Position numbers and translations under genes: made by a program. The notes beneath the pieces were generated by a model, which had not been told where the DNA came from, did no database searches, and saw nothing but the letters and a program-made list of their open reading frames with translations. 64,000 nucleotides of DNA, from assembly GCA_030620995.1 (NCBI GenBank), contig JAUXIK010000005.1, forward strand, positions 1-64,000, given 5' to 3'. Source of the stretch: Candidatus Aegiribacteria sp. Lineage in GTDB: Bacteria; Fermentibacterota; Fermentibacteria; Fermentibacterales; JCC-6. Position 1 is the stretch's first letter; every line of letters starts with the position of its first letter. This document shows positions 29,699-39,417 of this stretch, piece by piece.

Positions 29699-30613
29699 AT
29701 GGGACTGTTCAGAAAGAAGAAGGATTCAGCAGAAAACATTGTAAGGACTCCCGAGCCCGCTAGTGATGATCTGAACAACTACATAATTGTGATCCTTGAC
29801 AGCTGCAGATTCGATACGTTCATGGAAGCCGGGCCCAGAACGATAATGAAACTTGGCGAACCCGAGGATCGATACTCATACGTTTCCTGGACTGCTCCTT
29901 CACATTACAATCTTCTAATGGGGCTGATGCCTCACTCAAGCCCGAAGAATGTCTTTGCGTCTGAATATTACAAAAAGGATTTTCTAAAATTCAATGAAAG
30001 ACTCGGAGCCGAAGGAGTCGAGTTTAAAAGCCTGATTCCCCGCCTGTACCTTCCCGATTATCTGAGAAGTACTCTTGGTTATATAACAAGAGCGATGGTT
30101 TCTCTTCCCGTACTCAACAGTCATACTCCGGTGAATTTTGGATTCGACTCATGGAAGCTCATGCCGGATCATAACGATATGGATGCGATGCTTGATGAGA
30201 TGATATTCTCACCCAACAGGCCGACATTCTATCTTCTGAATGTAGGGGAAACACATTACCCATATGCTCTCCCATCTGAACCGAAGAATGAATGGCCCAG
30301 AATAAGTGGAGTCCATGGTGTTTTCAAGCACCTGGACGAACATTTGGTGGGAGGCAAGCTGATTACAGACAAGGACGCTCCGAAGTTCTTTGATCAGAAA
30401 CAGCTGGATAAACTGCGGGAGAGACAGGTTGAAACAGTGCGTTATCTTGACACGGTATTTGAAAAATTATTCGATATTGTGCCAAAAAATACTTACATTA
30501 CGGTAACTTCCGATCACGGGGAACTTTTTGGCGAAGAGGGGTATTTCGGGCATGGTCCCGTTTTCCATGAGAAGGTTTTTCAGGTTCCATTTCTTGAGGG
30601 AAAGATTCGTTGA
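29699..30613 (+). CDS. Sulfatase/alkaline-phosphatase-superfamily protein
   Basis: NNYIIVILDSCRFDTF, SWTAPSHYNLLMGL, TSDHGELFGEEGYFGHG. Confidence 0.8.
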   Translation: MGLFRKKKDSAENIVRTPEPASDDLNNYIIVILDSCRFDTFMEAGPRTIMKLGEPEDRYSYVSWTAPSHYNLLMGLMPHSSPKNVFASEYYKKDFLKFNERLGAEGVEFKSLIPRLYLPDYLRSTLGYITRAMVSLPVLNSHTPVNFGFDSWKLMPDHNDMDAMLDEMIFSPNRPTFYLLNVGETHYPYALPSEPKNEWPRISGVHGVFKHLDEHLVGGKLITDKDAPKFFDQKQLDKLRERQVETVRYLDTVFEKLFDIVPKNTYITVTSDHGELFGEEGYFGHGPVFHEKVFQVPFLEGKIR

Positions 30614-30649
30614 TTTTTTTATGATAATAGTACTTGAAAAGGAGTAAGA

Positions 30650-32533
30650 ATGTCCGACCGCGCGAGAAAACTGAAGTTCAAAACTGAAACAAAAAAGATT
30701 CTGGATATTGTTATCAACAGTCTGTATTCGCATCCTGACATATTCCTGCGTGAGCTTATTTCAAACTCATCCGATGCCCTGGATAAACTTCGCTTCATGA
30801 TGCTGACCTCACCGGAACTTGCATCTGACAGAGAGCTCAGGATTGACATTATTCCTGATAAGGACGCGAGAACACTGACCGTTCGTGATAACGGAACAGG
30901 TATGACTGATGATGAAATGGCAACGGAACTTGGAACAATTGCCCATTCCGGCTCAAGGGGATTTATTGAAGCCATGGATATGTCTGACGGTGAAAAGACC
31001 CCGGAACTCATAGGACAGTTCGGAGTAGGATTTTATTCTGCTTTCATGGTCGCGGATAAAGTGGAGGTTCTATCCCGGAAAAGCGGGAGCGATGAACCAG
31101 GGCAAAGATGGTCCTCAACAGGTCATGATACATTCAGTATCAAACAGGAAGACAATATTCCTGAGGGCACCAGTATCATTCTTCATCTCAAGGAGGATAT
31201 GAGCGAGTACCTTGACGGCTACAGGCTGAGGGAACTGGTTCGCAAATACTCCGATTTCATCTCCTATCCGGTCTATATCGAAACAGGTGAAGAGGAAGAG
31301 AAAGAGGAAGAGGAAGAGAGTAAAAAACCGGTCAACACTCAGAAGCCGATCTGGACGCGCTCTGAGGAAGAAGTGAAAGATGAGGAGTACAACGAGTTCT
31401 ACAGTCATCTGAGCTTTGATATCCAGAAACCTCTATCGCGGCTGGTATTCCACGCCGAGGGCACCACAGAATTCTACTCTCTGCTTTTTCTGCCCTCCAC
31501 ACGGACAATGGAGATGCTGATGCCGGATTACAAGACCGGTATCCGGCTCTATGTGAAAAAGGTAATGATAAAGGAAGAAGCGGATGAACTTCTTCCCCGG
31601 TACCTCCGTTTCATCAAGGGTGTTGTCGAATCCGGTGATCTGCCTCTCAATATTTCCAGGGAAACACTCCAGGAAAACCGGACTGTAAGGATTATCAGAA
31701 AAGCACTTACAGCTAAAGTGCTCAGCTGGTTCTCGGACATGCTGGAGAATGATCCCGAGCAATATGAAAAATTCTTCATGAATTTCGGAGACCTTCTCAA
31801 GGAAGGTATTTACTCCGACGTTCAGCAGCGCGAAAAACTTGCTGACCTCCTGATGGTATGGACATCCAGGAGCGGAGACGAGCGGAAGAGTCTCAGAAAG
31901 CTTGTGGAAGACCTTCCTGAAGATACTGATCGCATCTTCTATATAACCGGAAGCGACAGGAAGGAACTGGCTTCCTCTCCTTACCTCGAATCAGTTGGCA
32001 AAGCCGATGTCGAGGTTCTGCTGTTCGACAGTCCCGTTGATGAGTTCATGCTTCAATCACTCGGGGAGTATAAGGGAAAGAAGCTCATATCTCTTCTCAA
32101 GGAAGTTGATATTGAGGATCTGACGAAAGCGGAGAAAGCGGAGAAGAAAAACGCAGAGGAAACCTATGCCGGACTGCTCGAGTACATCAAAGATCAGCTT
32201 GGAGACAGGGTGGAAGCCGTTCGTTTCTCGCCCAGATTGAAAGACAGTCCCTGTATTCTGGTCAGTGACAGGAACGACCCGGGTGAAATGTTCAGACAGA
32301 TGATGAAAACCATGAATCAGGAAATACCCGAGGCAAAGAAAATTCTTGAATTGAATCCGGTCCATCCCGTGATCTCGATGCTGCAGGAACTGTACGATAA
32401 GGAAAGATCAGGTGACAGGCTGAAGAACTACGTGAACATTCTGTTCGATCTCGGACAGATAATGGCGGGCGGCCGGCCAGGTGATCCGGTTGCTTTCGGT
32501 AAACGAATCACCGACCTCCTATCGGGGACGTAG
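30650..32533 (+). CDS. htpG: Chaperone protein HtpG (Hsp90)
   Basis: SLYSHPDIFLRELISNSSDALDKLR, TVRDNGTGM, IGQFGVGFYSAFMVAD. Confidence 0.97.
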   Translation: MSDRARKLKFKTETKKILDIVINSLYSHPDIFLRELISNSSDALDKLRFMMLTSPELASDRELRIDIIPDKDARTLTVRDNGTGMTDDEMATELGTIAHSGSRGFIEAMDMSDGEKTPELIGQFGVGFYSAFMVADKVEVLSRKSGSDEPGQRWSSTGHDTFSIKQEDNIPEGTSIILHLKEDMSEYLDGYRLRELVRKYSDFISYPVYIETGEEEEKEEEEESKKPVNTQKPIWTRSEEEVKDEEYNEFYSHLSFDIQKPLSRLVFHAEGTTEFYSLLFLPSTRTMEMLMPDYKTGIRLYVKKVMIKEEADELLPRYLRFIKGVVESGDLPLNISRETLQENRTVRIIRKALTAKVLSWFSDMLENDPEQYEKFFMNFGDLLKEGIYSDVQQREKLADLLMVWTSRSGDERKSLRKLVEDLPEDTDRIFYITGSDRKELASSPYLESVGKADVEVLLFDSPVDEFMLQSLGEYKGKKLISLLKEVDIEDLTKAEKAEKKNAEETYAGLLEYIKDQLGDRVEAVRFSPRLKDSPCILVSDRNDPGEMFRQMMKTMNQEIPEAKKILELNPVHPVISMLQELYDKERSGDRLKNYVNILFDLGQIMAGGRPGDPVAFGKRITDLLSGT

Positions 32534-32556
32534 CACACTTCTTCAACTTATGAAAT

Positions 32557-32602
32557 GAAACCGGTGATCCGCCTGCCTTCTGCAAAGGGATCACCGGTTT
32601 TT
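32557..32602 (+). terminator. Rho-independent terminator after htpG
   Basis: AAACCGGTGATCC ... GGATCACCGGTTT then T-run. Confidence 0.85.
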
Positions 32603-32819
32603 CGTGTTTGGCCCCATTTCTTTAATATCCAGCATTAATCATATGATGACCTGCTTTGCTCTCTTCTTTGGGATGTGGGATGTTATTCGGGCTATCCACT
32701 CCAGAGGGTCGGAAACATCGAAGTCCCGTGCAAGAGTAGGATGAAAATGCTCACCCTGATTACTATCGAGCTTTCAGGTGTTGAATATGGAGAAATTGGT
32801 CTGGCAGAGGATACTTATT

Positions 32820-33083
32820 TCATTCGTAGCGTGTCCACATTAGAATAATCTTGACGGTCTTTCTTTCCTCAAGAACCTGATAAACCAATCTATGTTGTAT
32901 GTTGATCCTTCGAGAACATGCACCCGCCAGATCACCAGCCAGCTTTTCAAATGGTGGGGGAGATATGAAGGGATACTCTTCGAGGATTCGAAGAAGTACT
33001 TCGGCTTTTTCCTTAAGACCTGAACTTGAAAGTTTCTTTGCGTCTTTTCTGGCTTGTTTGGTGAATACAAGCTGCCATTTCAC
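32820..33083 (-). CDS. YoeB/Txe family toxin
   Basis: VFTKQARKDAKKL...PPPFEKLAGDLAGACSRRINIQHRLVYQV; overlaps the upstream antitoxin gene. Confidence 0.92.
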   Translation of the reverse strand: MKWQLVFTKQARKDAKKLSSSGLKEKAEVLLRILEEYPFISPPPFEKLAGDLAGACSRRINIQHRLVYQVLEERKTVKIILMWTRYE

Positions 33084-33322
33084 CAGTTCAATTCCTCTTC
33101 ACACTCATCCACCGGTGTTTTCATACCAGTAAGTATTGATTCTCGCATATCTGGAATACTGGTAAGGTAGAGGGTTTCCTGGATTGAACGCCAATCATCT
33201 TCTCCAATCAATACTGCTGAATTTCGCTTTCCCGCGATCTGAATAGGCTCATGCGATTGAGCTACTTCATCAAGCAGATTGTAAAGTCTTCTTCTTGCTT
33301 CAGTTGCTGTAATATTAGTCAT
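33080..33322 (-). CDS. YefM/Phd family antitoxin
   Basis: TATEARRRLYNLLDEVAQSHEPIQIAGKRNSAVLIGEDDWRSIQETLYL. Confidence 0.92.
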   Translation of the reverse strand: MTNITATEARRRLYNLLDEVAQSHEPIQIAGKRNSAVLIGEDDWRSIQETLYLTSIPDMRESILTGMKTPVDECEEELNW

Positions 33323-33334
33323 TGCGTACCTCCA

Positions 33335-33356
33335 TACGTACGTATTATCGTACGTA
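33335..33356. promoter_or_regulatory. Toxin-antitoxin autoregulatory operator candidate
   Basis: Perfect inverted repeat TACGTACG-TATTAT-CGTACGTA immediately upstream of the antitoxin start; the spacer could serve as a -10. Confidence 0.7.
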
Positions 33357-33696
33357 CATCTTATAGCGTCAACACAGCTAGATGGAGTTTCTCATTCTCG
33401 AACCGCATAAACGCAAAAACCGCAAGGCATTCTGTCCTGCGGTAACGAAAAGTCCTCATGTCGTTTTTAACGGTGGGTGGCACTGTTTATCTCTGTGGCG
33501 GGCCACACTGGACAATATTCGAACATTTCTGGTGCGCTTGTATGATACAAATATGTTCTATCATGACGTCATGTAAAAAACAGGCTACAATCTATTTGGG
33601 TTTATCTTCATAAAAGGACGTGAATGATGGGACAAATCCTATCCGTTGTTTTGATCTTAGCTCTGTCTTCCTCGCTTGACAAAGGCAAATTCATCT

Positions 33697-33725
33697 TATA
33701 ATGTCGTTAGTATAATAACGACATT
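33697..33725. promoter_or_regulatory. Promoter -10 and operator palindrome upstream of the TrmB gene
   Basis: TTGACA at 33676, TATAAT at 33697, inverted repeat AATGTCGTTA-GTATAA-TAACGACATT (33700..33725). Confidence 0.65.
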
Positions 33726-33736
33726 AAGGAAAATGT

Positions 33737-34633
33737 ATGATTAATGTGGACGAAATTTACAGCACTCTGAAACATATAGGTTTATCTGAAAACGAAGTTC
33801 GAGTTTACCTTGCCCTGCTAAAAAAAGAAAAGTGCTCACCTGCGGATGTGGGTCGAATTTCCGGTCTGAACAGAACGATGGTTTACGACCTGTTGAAATC
33901 ACTTGAGACAAAGGGTGCATGTAAGCAGATAAATACTGGTAAAAAGATCTATGAGCCCCTTGATCCTTCACTGCTTTTAAAAAAGGTGCAGAGTAATCTG
34001 GAGCAGGAAGTCGAATCTGTCGAGGAATTCATCAGAAACAAGGGTGATGATTTAGCAGATATTTACAGGAAAACAATCGGATCTAACACTGAGATTGACT
34101 ACATCACGGTTTTTAAAGATCCGATTCAGATTGCTGAAGAAATTATAAGCCTTACCTCCAACACCAGGGAGGAGATGCTTTTATTTACGATAGCTCCTAA
34201 GCTTGAATCGAGTATCCGAAGGATGGATGTAAAAATCCTAAAGGATATTGAAAAGAGAAACAACTCTGTTTCGGTTGAAGCATTCATAAATAGGGGAGTT
34301 AAGCTTTATTCAATAATGAGCCTCAACAATATGAGTGAAAGACTGATAATCGATACTATGGGATTATATGGAGACTGCAGCAATGTTGATGTGAGAATCG
34401 TTAATAGTGTTCCCTGCAAGATGATGGTATTTGACGGCAGGGATATTCTCATCAGCCTGAAGAGCAGGGTTGACAGCCAATATCCTCTCCTGGCGTTTCA
34501 CCTGGAGGATGATGGACTTGGCGAAGCGTTAAGAACCTCGTTTTACTCTTATTTCAACAGCGCACCATCTGTAAGGGATATGGACATAGACATACTGATC
34601 AATGAGAAGAAGATAGTAATGTTGGACAATTAA
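33737..34633 (+). CDS. TrmB family transcriptional regulator
   Basis: N-terminal wHTH IGLSENEVRVYLALLKKEKCSPADVGRISGLNRTMVYDLLKSLETKG. Confidence 0.88.
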   Translation: MINVDEIYSTLKHIGLSENEVRVYLALLKKEKCSPADVGRISGLNRTMVYDLLKSLETKGACKQINTGKKIYEPLDPSLLLKKVQSNLEQEVESVEEFIRNKGDDLADIYRKTIGSNTEIDYITVFKDPIQIAEEIISLTSNTREEMLLFTIAPKLESSIRRMDVKILKDIEKRNNSVSVEAFINRGVKLYSIMSLNNMSERLIIDTMGLYGDCSNVDVRIVNSVPCKMMVFDGRDILISLKSRVDSQYPLLAFHLEDDGLGEALRTSFYSYFNSAPSVRDMDIDILINEKKIVMLDN

Positions 34634-34663
34634 TCCAACGAAGCAAGAAATGGAAGGCATGTA

Positions 34664-36295
34664 ATGGGTAAGCATATTATGGTTTTTAAGCTACTGGCAA
34701 TCATGCTTATATGCATGATGCCTGTCGATGCCCTTGAAGTATACGAGGAATGGGTAGTTCATCACGACGGTCCATATGAATATGGCGTTGATGAGGCAAC
34801 GGATATGGTTCTAGACCCATGGAATAACATTATCGTTACTGGTTCTCACCAGACCGGTAGTCAGCTTGAATTTTGCACAATCAAGTATGACGGTGATGGA
34901 AACGAAGTCTGGAAAACTACATACGGTCCGACTTCAGCTGCTGGCGTAGCAGTGGCGGTGGATTCTGACGGGAACATTTACGTGACTGGATGGGTTGAGA
35001 CTGAATTCTTAAACAAGGACATGTGCACCGTTAAGTATGACAGCGACGGTAACGAACTCTGGGTGGCAATATATGCAGGATCAGATGGTATCAATGACTC
35101 GTCAAAAGACATAGCCTTGGACATCGACGGTAATGCATACGTCGTGGGGTACGTAATCAACGACACCGAGAGAGATATCTGCACCATTAAGTATGACAGC
35201 GACGGAAACGAAATCTGGGTAAGTACCTTTGATGGTCCTGCTGGTGATGATGACATGCCGTATTCCATGTATGTTGACGATAATGCCAACGTATATATTG
35301 CTGGCAGTACCACCTGTGAAGGTCTTAATCTTGATGCCTGCACTATCAAGTACGATTCCGAAGGTAACGAGTTGTGGACATCCTTTCATGATGGCTCTAC
35401 TTCAAACTGGGATGTTGCTAAAGCGATTGGTGTTGATGATACCGGCAACGTATTCATAACCGGTCAGGGCGACGGTGGAGATCAAATATTCACAATCAAG
35501 TATGACGACACCGGGAATGAACAGTGGGTAACCGAATCCAACGGCTACAACGCTGCTGATCTCGTTGTTGCTCCCGACGGGTGTCCTTGTTTAACCGGAA
35601 GTTGGCACGGTCCTGGTAGCGACGACATTCTAACCGTCAAATATGATCCCGTTACTGGAGCCGAAATTTGGTCGGCAACCTTTGACGGACCAAATAATAA
35701 TCTGGACGGTGGTTATTGTATTACAGTTGATTCTGCAGGTAACATCTATATTGGAGGGGCTTGCATGTGCAACACAACTGGTCAGGACATGTGCGCCATT
35801 GCTTATGACTCTGATGGTAATGAGTCCTGGGTCATGACATATGGCTATTGTGATACCTGGCCTGATTTTACTCAAACCGTTATCGTCGACCCCTTCGAAA
35901 ACGTCTACGTTACAGGTTATTCCCTGGTATACTCGCCTTCGAACTGGGACTGGACAACAATCAAGTATAGCCAGGAGAGTGTTGGTATAGATCCCATTTC
36001 TGCGGAAACGGCTGCAATTCCCGAAGAAACACCCGAACTCTTTCTCTACACCCCATACCCGAACCCATCATTTGATGTCGCCAATTTTGTCTACTCCCTG
36101 CCCTCTGACGGTAATGTAATGCTTTCAGTCTACGACCTCTCGGGTCGGCGCGTAGAAACACTTGTGGATACCGAACAGACAGTTGGCTGGCACCAGGCGA
36201 TCTGGGACTGCAGTGATGTTCCGCCCGGTGTATACGTCTACCGTCTGGAAAGCTTTTCGGGATCGCTGACTCAGCATCTGATTGTGAGCCGGTAA
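34664..36295 (+). CDS. Secreted SBBP-type beta-propeller protein with C-terminal sorting domain
   Basis: Repeated CTIKYDSDGNELWV units; C-terminal YPNPSFDVANFVYSLP...SGRRVETL. Confidence 0.8.
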   Translation: MGKHIMVFKLLAIMLICMMPVDALEVYEEWVVHHDGPYEYGVDEATDMVLDPWNNIIVTGSHQTGSQLEFCTIKYDGDGNEVWKTTYGPTSAAGVAVAVDSDGNIYVTGWVETEFLNKDMCTVKYDSDGNELWVAIYAGSDGINDSSKDIALDIDGNAYVVGYVINDTERDICTIKYDSDGNEIWVSTFDGPAGDDDMPYSMYVDDNANVYIAGSTTCEGLNLDACTIKYDSEGNELWTSFHDGSTSNWDVAKAIGVDDTGNVFITGQGDGGDQIFTIKYDDTGNEQWVTESNGYNAADLVVAPDGCPCLTGSWHGPGSDDILTVKYDPVTGAEIWSATFDGPNNNLDGGYCITVDSAGNIYIGGACMCNTTGQDMCAIAYDSDGNESWVMTYGYCDTWPDFTQTVIVDPFENVYVTGYSLVYSPSNWDWTTIKYSQESVGIDPISAETAAIPEETPELFLYTPYPNPSFDVANFVYSLPSDGNVMLSVYDLSGRRVETLVDTEQTVGWHQAIWDCSDVPPGVYVYRLESFSGSLTQHLIVSR

Positions 36296-36354
36296 AACAG
36301 TGTAATTCAAGATGTGATGAAACAAGGCTGGCTTTCTACCAGGAATGCAACAGC

Positions 36355-37500
36355 TTACATCTGTTCCCATTCAACCTTTTCTTCAGAAATCTTCATCAGC
36401 CAGATCTTCGAGTAGTAATCCGGGTTGATCGAATAAGCCATAATACCGTATTCATCGATGACGAAACTCCAGAATTGAGCATCATCTCCGATACCTTCGA
36501 CTTCGGCCACGAAGAGTGAGTTCCCCTGAGCGTCGTAAACATCGAATACAGGTGCGAGTTCGGTTCCTCTCCTGACCCATATTCTGCCCTGACCATCGCA
36601 ACCGATATCGCTTATAGTCCACCTGTACGGTTCCGGATTGTATTCGATCACAACACCCTGAGCACCCATGCTTCTTAGCCAGGATTCCACCCAGGTTTTT
36701 TCCTCCTGGATTTCCTCCGGTGATTTCTCTACATGTGGCACATCCTTTTCGATCTGCAGGATCTGATTTCCATCTCTGTCGAAAACATTTACTATGTAAT
36801 CCTCGGTGGAGTATGGAGCGATGTATACATTACCGGATCTGTCAGCGAAGTATTCATGACTGAAAAGGGTCTGGTTGAGTATTCCAGTCAGATCGTTGAG
36901 GTCGAACTCAAACTCGCTTTCGTGGTAGAACACAGATGGTTCATTGTCCTCTTCATACCTTCCAATTAAGAATTCAGAAATTAGTTCACCATCGATGAAA
37001 TCCACATTGATTTTCAACGCGATATAAGCATTGGAATCAGCTCCGACCATATTCACCGGCGGATTGTTGGTGAACTCGGCTGAAAGACCCTCCCATTCCC
37101 CGTCAGGCAGAAAATTGTGCATTCCTCCCTGCATAGGGGCGCAGATAGAAATCCTTCCATCACCGAGAACCGCCATGCCAAACGCGGCGGTGATCTCACC
37201 GGGACCGTTTCCCTCACGTGAGATTCTTCTGATGAATTCCCCGCTGGGAGAATAGACTTTTACGCAGCAGGCTCCTCTGTCCAGAACGTAGATATTACCA
37301 TCAGGACCATGTGCAAGAGCATCTATAGATGCGAAGACGTAGTTGCTGTCTCCGAGTTCAACGCCAATTGAATCGGTTATTATTATTGAGACTATCTCTT
37401 CCATTTCCAGTATATCCTCAGAGATCGGTTCTGATTCACCACCTCCACATCCGGATATCACCGCGACCGCAAATGCCAGCGTTATACTCAGTGTTTTCAT
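36355..37500 (-). CDS. 6-bladed beta-propeller (NHL-like) lipoprotein
   Basis: Lipobox AVISGCGGG; DGNIYVLDRGACCVKVYSPSGEFIRRISREGNGPGEI. Confidence 0.8.
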   Translation of the reverse strand: MKTLSITLAFAVAVISGCGGGESEPISEDILEMEEIVSIIITDSIGVELGDSNYVFASIDALAHGPDGNIYVLDRGACCVKVYSPSGEFIRRISREGNGPGEITAAFGMAVLGDGRISICAPMQGGMHNFLPDGEWEGLSAEFTNNPPVNMVGADSNAYIALKINVDFIDGELISEFLIGRYEEDNEPSVFYHESEFEFDLNDLTGILNQTLFSHEYFADRSGNVYIAPYSTEDYIVNVFDRDGNQILQIEKDVPHVEKSPEEIQEEKTWVESWLRSMGAQGVVIEYNPEPYRWTISDIGCDGQGRIWVRRGTELAPVFDVYDAQGNSLFVAEVEGIGDDAQFWSFVIDEYGIMAYSINPDYYSKIWLMKISEEKVEWEQM

Positions 37501-37700
37501 CAGTACTGTATGCTCCTTTCCGGATAATACTATTCCGATGCCACCAATTCTCCGAAAAGAGAATTGTCTGACGTTCATATAAATTGGAATATTTCAATAT
37601 TCTAATCTGATTTGAATATACTATTATTGCTGGCATTCGCGCTAATATGGAAGGATAACGGAATGAATGATAAGTATTTAAGGAATAGACGATGGATCAG

Positions 37701-38231
37701 CTATTCTTCTTTTCTGCCCCTTTGACTTCCGGTAAGTTCGATGTGAACCGCATATTCCATCTGAGCGATTACTTCAGCAATCGCTTTTTGGCTGTCCTGA
37801 TCACCTACACTGAATGTCATACCTCTGAGAGCATCATTTACTTCCCTGAGCCGGCGAGTTACAACACGGGCCAGAGTGAAGAGAAATAGAAGGGCAGTAT
37901 CAGGATTATCGACAAGGAGAGTATCGAATTCCTTCTTTCCCATTTTCAGAAGAGAACCATCACTGATCGCTTTAACCGATGCGGATCTAGGAGTGCCGTC
38001 GAGGAAGGACATCTCTCCGAATATTGCTCCTTTGGTTAGAATAGCATGTACAAAGTCCTCGCCGTAAGAATCATCATAAACCTTGAAAGAACCATCTGTT
38101 ACAATGTACAGTTCATCAGAAACATCATCCTTTCTGATAAGTTCTTCTCCAGCCCGGACCCGGACAATTGTAGATGATCGTGTAACTTTCAGTATGTCTG
38201 ACGAATCAAGCAGGTTAATTCCTGATTTCAT
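37701..38231 (-). CDS. Cyclic nucleotide-binding domain protein
   Basis: RAGEELIRKDDVSDELYIVTDGSFKVY...GAIFGEMSFLDGTPRSASVKA. Confidence 0.88.
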   Translation of the reverse strand: MKSGINLLDSSDILKVTRSSTIVRVRAGEELIRKDDVSDELYIVTDGSFKVYDDSYGEDFVHAILTKGAIFGEMSFLDGTPRSASVKAISDGSLLKMGKKEFDTLLVDNPDTALLFLFTLARVVTRRLREVNDALRGMTFSVGDQDSQKAIAEVIAQMEYAVHIELTGSQRGRKEE

Positions 38232-38320
38232 ATTTATCCTTACTGCTTTGGCATACTATGTAATCATAGACTTTCTTATTCTTAAACGGGAATATCTGGA
38301 ATACTATGGTTTTAAGCAAG

Positions 38321-38545
38321 GACGGAATATATTCCAGCGGTAATCCGATTCAGGGAGGTTTGATGGATTCAATGCGAAAAACCGTAGCTGTTGTTGACGA
38401 TGAAAATGATATCCTTGATCTTGTTTCTTTTCAACTTGAGCGCGCCGGATTCAACGCGAAATGTTTCAGCAATGCATCAGAATTTCTTGACTCACTAAAA
38501 GAAACACTGCCGGACCTTGTGGTTATCGATCTGATGCTAACGGGG
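38321..38545 (+). pseudogene. Truncated duplicate of the phoB-like response regulator 5' end plus upstream region
   Basis: Aligns to 42119..42343 at DNA level (MDSMRKTVAVVDDE...SNASEFLDSLKETLPDLVVIDLML) then diverges and stops. Confidence 0.88.
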
Positions 38546-39344
38546 ACAACACTGATGGGAAATCCTGCCTGTTGGATTCATTCGTATCGATGAAAAGCGT
38601 AGCATCGTCGAACCAGCAATGTCCGGAAGGTATGCTGTCCGGACACCAGTAACAGAGGTAGTAGAATACTCCAATATATGGCTCAATCTCGTTTATATCA
38701 TAATGCAGATTCTTATCTGAAATATCGTACTGGTTATCTATATTGTTTCCCTGTATGGAAAATGAGATGTATTTACGACTGACATAGTCCGCCTGAAGGC
38801 TGACATAGTACCATTCATCCGGTTGAAGATCGATGCTGTCAAAATATTCCAGATCAAAACAATTTTGTAAATTCCCGGTTGCGTAGCATAACAGACCGCT
38901 TGCGGTAATGTATATGTAAGCAGAAACATTGTCTTGTTCTTCAAAATTTTCTATACCGAAAGTCACAACAGTAAACTCAGTAAGGTCCTGTGGAATCATG
39001 AAGTAGGCATCAAGACGTTTTTCTCTGAGAAGATAGGTCTGATCGTAGGGAATCGCGCATGCTATAGCGCTTCCCTCTGTTGTGGATCCAACAAGTTTCA
39101 CGCTTCTGCTGCCGCTTCTGCTTCTTGTTGTATCAATAACAGCATCTGCATAATCGGATTCGAGATACCATTGAAGAGGTATGATATCTTCTATTGGCGG
39201 TGGTGGAGGGAAGGAATCGTAATTCTCAAAATCACTGTACAGTAGTATCTCGAAGTTAGCCTGTGAGCCTCCTGGAGAATTACTATTACAACTATAAATG
39301 AACACAGCGATAAGGAAGCATGACATGAATAATGTTCTTTTCAT
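38523..39344 (-). CDS. Lipoprotein, possible LamG/CBM-like
   Basis: Lipobox VFIYSCNSN; its 3' end lies inside the truncated phoB copy. Confidence 0.6.
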   Translation of the reverse strand: MKRTLFMSCFLIAVFIYSCNSNSPGGSQANFEILLYSDFENYDSFPPPPPIEDIIPLQWYLESDYADAVIDTTRSRSGSRSVKLVGSTTEGSAIACAIPYDQTYLLREKRLDAYFMIPQDLTEFTVVTFGIENFEEQDNVSAYIYITASGLLCYATGNLQNCFDLEYFDSIDLQPDEWYYVSLQADYVSRKYISFSIQGNNIDNQYDISDKNLHYDINEIEPYIGVFYYLCYWCPDSIPSGHCWFDDATLFIDTNESNRQDFPSVLSPLASDR

Positions 39345-39417
39345 AATTCTTCACAACTCCAATTCATAATGCTTCCCGGTAATCATAATTCCCGACGAGC
39401 TTCCGTTTCAATAATTC

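Noticed and set aside
31290-31330. Glu/Lys-rich tract in htpG (GEEEEKEEEEESKKP)
   Set aside because: Normal charged linker in Hsp90-family proteins, not a sequence artefact.
33624-33701. Short ORF MMGQILSVVLILALSSSLDKGKFIL (signal-peptide-like) upstream of the TrmB gene
   Set aside because: Only 25 codons and overlaps the TrmB promoter; probably a remnant of a secreted gene, too weak to call.
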